Shown piece after piece: positions 63,989 through 64,000 of a stretch of 64,000 bases of DNA; position 1 is the first letter of the stretch, and every line of letters begins with the position of its first letter. The position numbers and the translations under genes were made by a program. The DNA is from Bacillus sp. EB600. Its GTDB lineage: Bacteria > Bacillota > Bacilli > Bacillales > Cytobacillaceae. The stretch lies in NCBI RefSeq assembly GCF_024494385.1, contig NZ_JAEVLT010000004.1, positions 186,001 through 250,000 of the forward strand, given 5' to 3'. The notes beneath the pieces are model-generated. The model was not told where the DNA came from. It saw only the letters and a program-made list of their open reading frames with translations, and ran no database searches.

Positions 63989-64000
63989 GGTTTGATGATC

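Overview
The window is chromosomal DNA from a low-to-moderate GC, endospore-forming member of the Bacillaceae (Bacillus sensu lato; a Neobacillus, Mesobacillus or Cytobacillus-like genome would fit, but the genus cannot be fixed from this sequence alone). The main evidence is gene order. Most of the window follows the Bacillus subtilis kapB-kapD / yui / yum / yut / yun / suf / yus block: kapB, kapD, a yuxO-like thioesterase, pepA (yuiE), yuiC, yuiB, ndh (yumB), yumC, erpA (yutM), yuzB, yuzD, yutI (nfuA), yutH, yutG, yutF, yutE, yutD, yutC-like, lipA (yutB), lytH (yunA), yunB-yunE, sufCDSUB, yurZ-like, metNIQ, metY, yusD-yusG, gcvH, yusI, fadE-fadA-fadN, yuzL, fadM, yusU. Spore proteins, Bacillus-type Shine-Dalgarno sites, frequent TTG/GTG starts and two S-box (SAM) riboswitches agree. 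No rRNA, tRNA, CRISPR array, transposase or prophage gene was seen.

Layout. 1-7.3 kb: kapB end, kapD, thioesterase, two small unknown proteins, leucyl aminopeptidase, DUF309, YuiC, YuiB and NADH dehydrogenase. 7.4-16.7 kb: two Rex/Fnr-like operators between divergent ndh and yumC, then Fe-S assembly factors (ErpA, NfuA), YuzB/YuzD, a hydroxyacid dehydrogenase and yutH-yutG-yutF-yutE. 17.2-26.4 kb: an accessory island, on the minus strand, inserted between yutE and yutD (adjacent in B. subtilis). 26.6-39.5 kb: yutD, a sporulation lipoprotein, lipA, lytH, yunBCDE, the complete sufCDSUB operon and a YurZ-like protein. 39.7-47.9 kb: metNIQ and metY, each behind a SAM riboswitch, then yusDEFG, a DUF2231 membrane protein, two tandem GcvH-type genes and yusI. 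48.2-55.3 kb: the fadN-fadA-fadE beta-oxidation operon with a consensus FadR operator, yuzL and fadM. 55.5-64 kb: yusU, rodA, a GalT-like protein, uppP, a divergent MFS/LysR pair and a two-component system.

The outstanding feature is the island. It runs, in transcription order, catechol 2,3-dioxygenase, multicomponent phenol hydroxylase DmpL-DmpM-DmpN, a small accessory subunit, the DmpP reductase, a 2-hydroxymuconate-semialdehyde hydrolase, a DmpQ/XylT-type ferredoxin, a 625-residue regulator joining a XylR_N/V4R aromatic sensor to a PucR/CdaR-type helix-turn-helix, and a GlcG/HbpS-family protein. This is a Pseudomonas dmp-like meta pathway with a regulator that lacks the sigma-54 AAA+ module. 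A 25-bp palindrome sits just upstream of its likely promoter. The hydratase, aldolase and aldehyde dehydrogenase needed to finish the pathway are not in the window.

The intergenic space carries at least three dispersed non-coding repeat families. Family A is about 130 bp with GTTGATT termini. Family B is 50-320 bp with a conserved pairing of its ends, often starting a few bases after a stop codon. Family C is nested inside one B copy. The B family also flanks the aromatic island. A phased array of six CGCCAA boxes at 20-21 bp spacing separates fadN from fadA.
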